64,000 nt of DNA from Siphlonurus alternatus. Lineage: Eukaryota > Arthropoda > Insecta > Ephemeroptera > Siphlonuridae. The DNA lies in contig OX463779.1 in assembly GCA_949825025.1 (NCBI GenBank), positions 21,992,816 to 22,056,815 on the forward strand. The letters run 5' to 3'. Below are positions 60,353-64,000 of this stretch, in pieces; the first letter of the stretch is position 1, and every line of letters starts with the position of its first letter. A program made the position numbers and the translations under genes. The notes under the pieces are model-generated. The model was not told the origin of the DNA and did not search any database. It worked only from the letters and a program-made list of their open reading frames with translations.

Positions 60353-62209
60353 CTGCAGTTCATGTGGTTCAAATAACAAGTTTTTAATTATTAATATAAA
60401 ACATAATGATTTTACTGTTCAGAGCCTTAAAATAAAATTTCTTAAATGGTTTATTTTTCTTTTATCAAAAGATATCATAAATTAACCTTATCTGATGTTA
60501 TGCTGTTTCTTATTGTCATTGCTATTAGCATTTGACACAGTTACGAAATTTAATAACAATTTAATAATAAATCAAAGCATAATACTTTGTTTGAGGAAGA
60601 ATTTTCTTATTTGTTTGTTTTTCCTGTTGCAATGACCAAATTTTAATCTAAAGCTGGCTACACACGATACAATTTTACTCACTATATTTCCTTGTTATGC
60701 TAGACAAAACAAAACAAAACAAAAAAAAATAGCAGTAAATTTTGCTCTTCTCCTGCCAGCGACTTAAAGTACAAGACTGCTTACAATTATATATTGAAAC
60801 ATTTTTTGAATCAATAATAAGCAATTTTTTTGTATCGCACAGGATGATATAACGACTTTATTGTAATGAGAAATAATTATGTAAATCTGACTTAACTGTC
60901 TGATCTTGCAGTGTATAATTTTTTTAATGCATCCAATGAAAGGATTTTTTTTTCAAGTAACGGTAATGAGCAATAAGGCATAATTTTTTATTTAAAAGTA
61001 ACGGTAATTATTTTTATTATTTATGTAATTGCAATGTAATTACATTATCATGCTAATCATCTTCCTATTTAAAAAAAAATGGCATAATGTTAGAGCTTTA
61101 TTGAGCGAGTTAAAATTTTCATTGAGTTTAAACCACTTTACTTTTATTCATATTCTATTTCATTGATATATTTTATTATTATAGAATGAATGAAAATTTG
61201 AAGTATATAAGCGTCCTTGAAATTTTGTGTTATATATGAACATGTTCATTGAGTACGCAGGTATATCGTCGGTAACAAAGCCATCTATCGCAAGGACATA
61301 GTTTTTATAAAAAAAAAAGTAATTGTGACACCATCCAGTGATAAAATTTAATTAATGTGTCACATCGCGATGACCAACAACAACTCTCTATTATATAATA
61401 CAATTACATTGAGTGATGCCAGAGAGTATATAATATAGCTCTAATATAGAGTTAAATCTCAGTTATACTACAGAATAAATTTCGCTCGTGTAAAATGCTA
61501 ATTTTAAGCTCAAGACGTACGATTGTTAAAAGTACCTCTTAAAAATGTAAGGATAATGACATGAACTTGCATGGAAGCTGCTTTTGAGAACATTTATTTT
61601 ATCAACGTTTTAACATTAAAAATATTCATTATAAACAATAAAGTGTTAGTTTTAAACTTAATGTGATATTGCCTATTTTAATAATATTAGTTCAATTACA
61701 TGCAAGGCAATATATTTAAGAATTGAAACTTAGTTTACGGTAAGATTATGTACTTGAAACTTTGGTTGCACCAGAGAACTTATATATTAAATTTAAACTC
61801 TCTGGCTGCCCGAAATTAAACCCAGCCTTAATTTGGGCCTCGAGGTTTATTTATTTTATTATGAACGGGTGGATAGATTTTAATACATGCTCTTCTTATA
61901 TACCTCTCTCAATTGCGAATATATCTCTACTTGTCACTTGTAGCTGCAGTTTCAGCAAATAAGGTAGAGTTAGAAGCTCGTGTTGTCCAGAGGTGTATAC
62001 TGTATACGAAATAATTAAGTTACTATATGTGTGTATATGAATTCGTGTATATAATTCCTAATATACGACTTGCAATTAAATCACGAAGAAAAAAAAATCG
62101 ATAGGAAATTTCATTTGAAATATAATTCTCTGAACTTTATAACCTTTAACTAGAAATACTCTTGTAATTACTGTACAAAAATTGATTCATTGCATTTGGT
62201 TCTTTTGAA

Positions 62210-62420
62210 CTTTGCTGCTGCTGGTGATTAGACCGTTTCCTCTCTCTTTTTGTTGAAAATTGCACGTGTGATTTCAATTACGACAGAAAGGCTGACGAGC
62301 TGACGAGCTCTCAGGGGATAGAGAAAGAGAGGAGAGAGAGAAAGACGTCAGGGGCAGATCAGCAGCTGCTCCTACACGAGAGTAGTGCAGGTTGCCGCCC
62401 GCATACAAACAGGCGCTAAC
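62210..62420. promoter_or_regulatory. GC-rich island with GAGA tract
   Basis: Contains a tandem GAGCTGACGAGCTGACGAGC, a purine-rich GAGAGAGAG stretch at 62320-62341 and CAGCAGCTGCTC. No exon is supported. Confidence 0.3.
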
Positions 62421-62724
62421 ACTGAAAAATTAATAATTAATTGCAAAGTTTTGACTTTGAGTTCTTGAAAGTTACAAGCCAGAAGATATATTTTAATGAC
62501 ACAGACAAAAAAAAAATATTACTTTGTAATTTTTCAACGCTAATTATCTTCAACTTAATTAAAGATGATACTTCATTAATTTTTTATTAAAATTTCATTG
62601 TCATTATAATTAGTTCATATTTTCTTTATTATTTTTTTTTCTAGACAAGCTAATTTTATCATGTATCTAAAAAATAATAAAAAACAATATAGATTTTTAC
62701 AAAGGCTTTCTGCATGTTATTACT

Positions 62725-62990
62725 AGCCCGGGGCTGTGAATTTGCATTGCTCGGATATAATGTCGATGCCGCTCTCCCACCTCAAGATTCGACTTGATTC
62801 TGTGCAGGCTGACTAGTGGGCGTGGTCGCTACGTGTGACGTCACTTGAAAACCATGACCTTGAAATGATTTTGGTTATTTTACTTCGTACCTGCCGCTGC
62901 GTTTTGTTTATCACGTGGTTTCGTGAGAGGATGTAGGCAGGTGGTTAGTGAAGTTGGCAAGCCTTGCCATTCTCACTACTTAATGGTCTT
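62725..62990. promoter_or_regulatory. Enhancer-like cluster: octamer, KLF/EGR-type box, CRE, E-box
   Basis: Within 180 bp lie ATTTGCAT (POU octamer, 62740-62747), GTGGGCGTGG (KLF/EGR-type, 62816-62825), TGACGTCA (62836-62843) and CACGTG (62912-62917). Such density of full-consensus motifs in AT-rich DNA suggests an enhancer or promoter. Confidence 0.45.
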
Positions 62991-63359
62991 GCGTTTGTCT
63001 TAATTATCCAACTAAACAGCTTTTTAAATGCAAGCTGACATTTTAATTATATTTATAAACATTCGCATTCTACTTTTTTTTATTGTAGGTGGTAAAATTA
63101 TTAACTTTAACTTACTGTTATAAATCTCGTATCTAATTAGAGAGAAACAAATATTTTCATAAAAATTACTTAATTTTATAAACTTTATTCTCTTTGTCAT
63201 ATTCTGCCTTACTAAAATATCATCTTCTAGGTAGCTACTAACATAAACAATATTAAGACTTCCCCCTTCTCCTCGCATAAAATTCCTATAGCTATAATTT
63301 GTCTGATGAACTGAGGAATTCTCCGGTTACATAACTACGATGATTGTTAGATTTAGTGG

Positions 63360-63495
63360 TTTATCTGTACGGTTGGTACGCCTTTCGCAGCGAGAGTGGA
63401 GGACGCTGCGGTGTGATGACGGTGCTCAGTCCGCGACCTGAGCGTCAGATCACCGCTCGCGGGAATTAACGTTTGTGTGTCACGAGCAAGGTGGG
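63360..63495 (+). promoter_or_regulatory. GC-rich island with possible splice donor, candidate alternative first exon
   Basis: A CpG-rich stretch ends GAGCAAG|GTGGGT at 63491. The composition resembles the 38.9-39.4 kb island. It could be another 5' exon of the same downstream gene; no start codon or partner exon is identifiable. Confidence 0.25.
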
Positions 63496-64000
63496 TCGTC
63501 CTTTTAATTAACCTCTTGTTTAAATTCATCATCCAATTTAAATTAATTAATGCATAAATTTATTTTGACGTAAAACTGTCAAGTTTTTCAATTTCATTTT
63601 TTTAAGCATTGATGTTATAATTTAAAAAAAAAACTATTTTTATAAAAGAAATTTTTTATTATTATCTAGGGCAAAATTGAAATTTAACGTTGGTGCTTTC
63701 TGTTTTTTTTTTTTTTTTTTAATATATTGAGGTATGAGCCTATTATTACACAAATTGACTATTATATATATAAACAAAGCGAACTCGTGTCCGCGAGGCA
63801 CTGTTACTGCTTCTTTGCACTCAATTATCGATATATATTTTTTTATAACAACTACACAATTATATCATACTCAGCCCTTTGTATTATAAATAAGTTTTTT
63901 TTAATATTTTTAGTATCATGAAATTTTTAAATTAAAAATTCATATGCATTTTTTTATTTTTTAATCGTCTTTAAGGAAATACAATCCCTTTATAGTTTGC

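Larger units (their letters stand above)
39364..64000 (+). other. AT-rich regulatory landscape, probable long intron(s), with GC islands
   Basis: About 25 kb without a confident exon. AT-rich DNA is interrupted every 1-2 kb by 100-450 bp GC-rich islands, many carrying transcription-factor-like palindromes (eight perfect TGACGTCA). Islands not listed separately are at about 41500-41680, 42040-42150, 42930-43080, 48410-48470, 48885-48965, 52800-52905, 56680-56845 and 58440-58690. I infer introns and enhancers of the gene starting near 39 kb, but independent intergenic DNA is not excluded. Confidence 0.45.

Overview
This window is nuclear DNA from an animal, most likely an arthropod and possibly a crustacean or other non-model pancrustacean. 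The background is very AT-rich and full of poly(A/T) runs and microsatellites. Genes are split by GT-AG introns of 0.3 to 6 kb. The two recognisable proteins look like arthropod orthologues of conserved animal genes. No prokaryotic-style gene, rRNA, convincing tRNA or CRISPR array is visible.

Layout. (1) 1-19.2 kb: the 3' part of an exostosin gene (EXT1 / tout-velu, a heparan-sulfate polymerase) on the + strand. Six coding exons (3772-3973, 9143-9262, 15474-15740, 16168-16437, 17482-17732, 18933-19113) encode about 429 C-terminal residues. These cover the end of the GT47 exostosin domain and the whole GT64 domain; the N-terminal half lies before position 1. (2) 19.2-23.6 kb: AT-rich intergenic DNA with an hAT-like MITE and a short dispersed repeat. 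(3) 23.6-34.2 kb: a complete hippo / STK3-4 (MST) kinase gene on the + strand. It has ten coding exons, starts with a 14-nt exon (23644-23657) and encodes 560 residues: kinase domain, TM-motif linker and C-terminal SARAH domain. A phase-compatible alternative first exon lies in a GC-rich island at 27978-28111. (4) 34.2-38.8 kb: downstream DNA with a foreign-looking GC block (about 37.04-37.64 kb) and a palindromic Tc1-type MITE. (5) 38.9-64 kb: a promoter-like first exon with a consensus splice donor at 39364, then about 25 kb of AT-rich DNA punctuated by many sharply bounded GC-rich islands. Eight perfect CRE palindromes (TGACGTCA) occur here and none in the first 40 kb. RFX X-boxes, E-boxes and a nuclear-receptor half-site repeat are also present. 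I read this as the promoter and intronic regulatory landscape of a gene whose coding exons lie mostly outside the window.

The two identified genes belong to different pathways: EXT1 makes heparan sulfate in the Golgi, and Hippo is the cytoplasmic kinase that restrains Yorkie/YAP. They are tandem neighbours with no sign of shared regulation. Mobile-DNA content is mostly small non-autonomous DNA transposons, several with intact target-site duplications, plus one decayed non-LTR retrotransposon tail.
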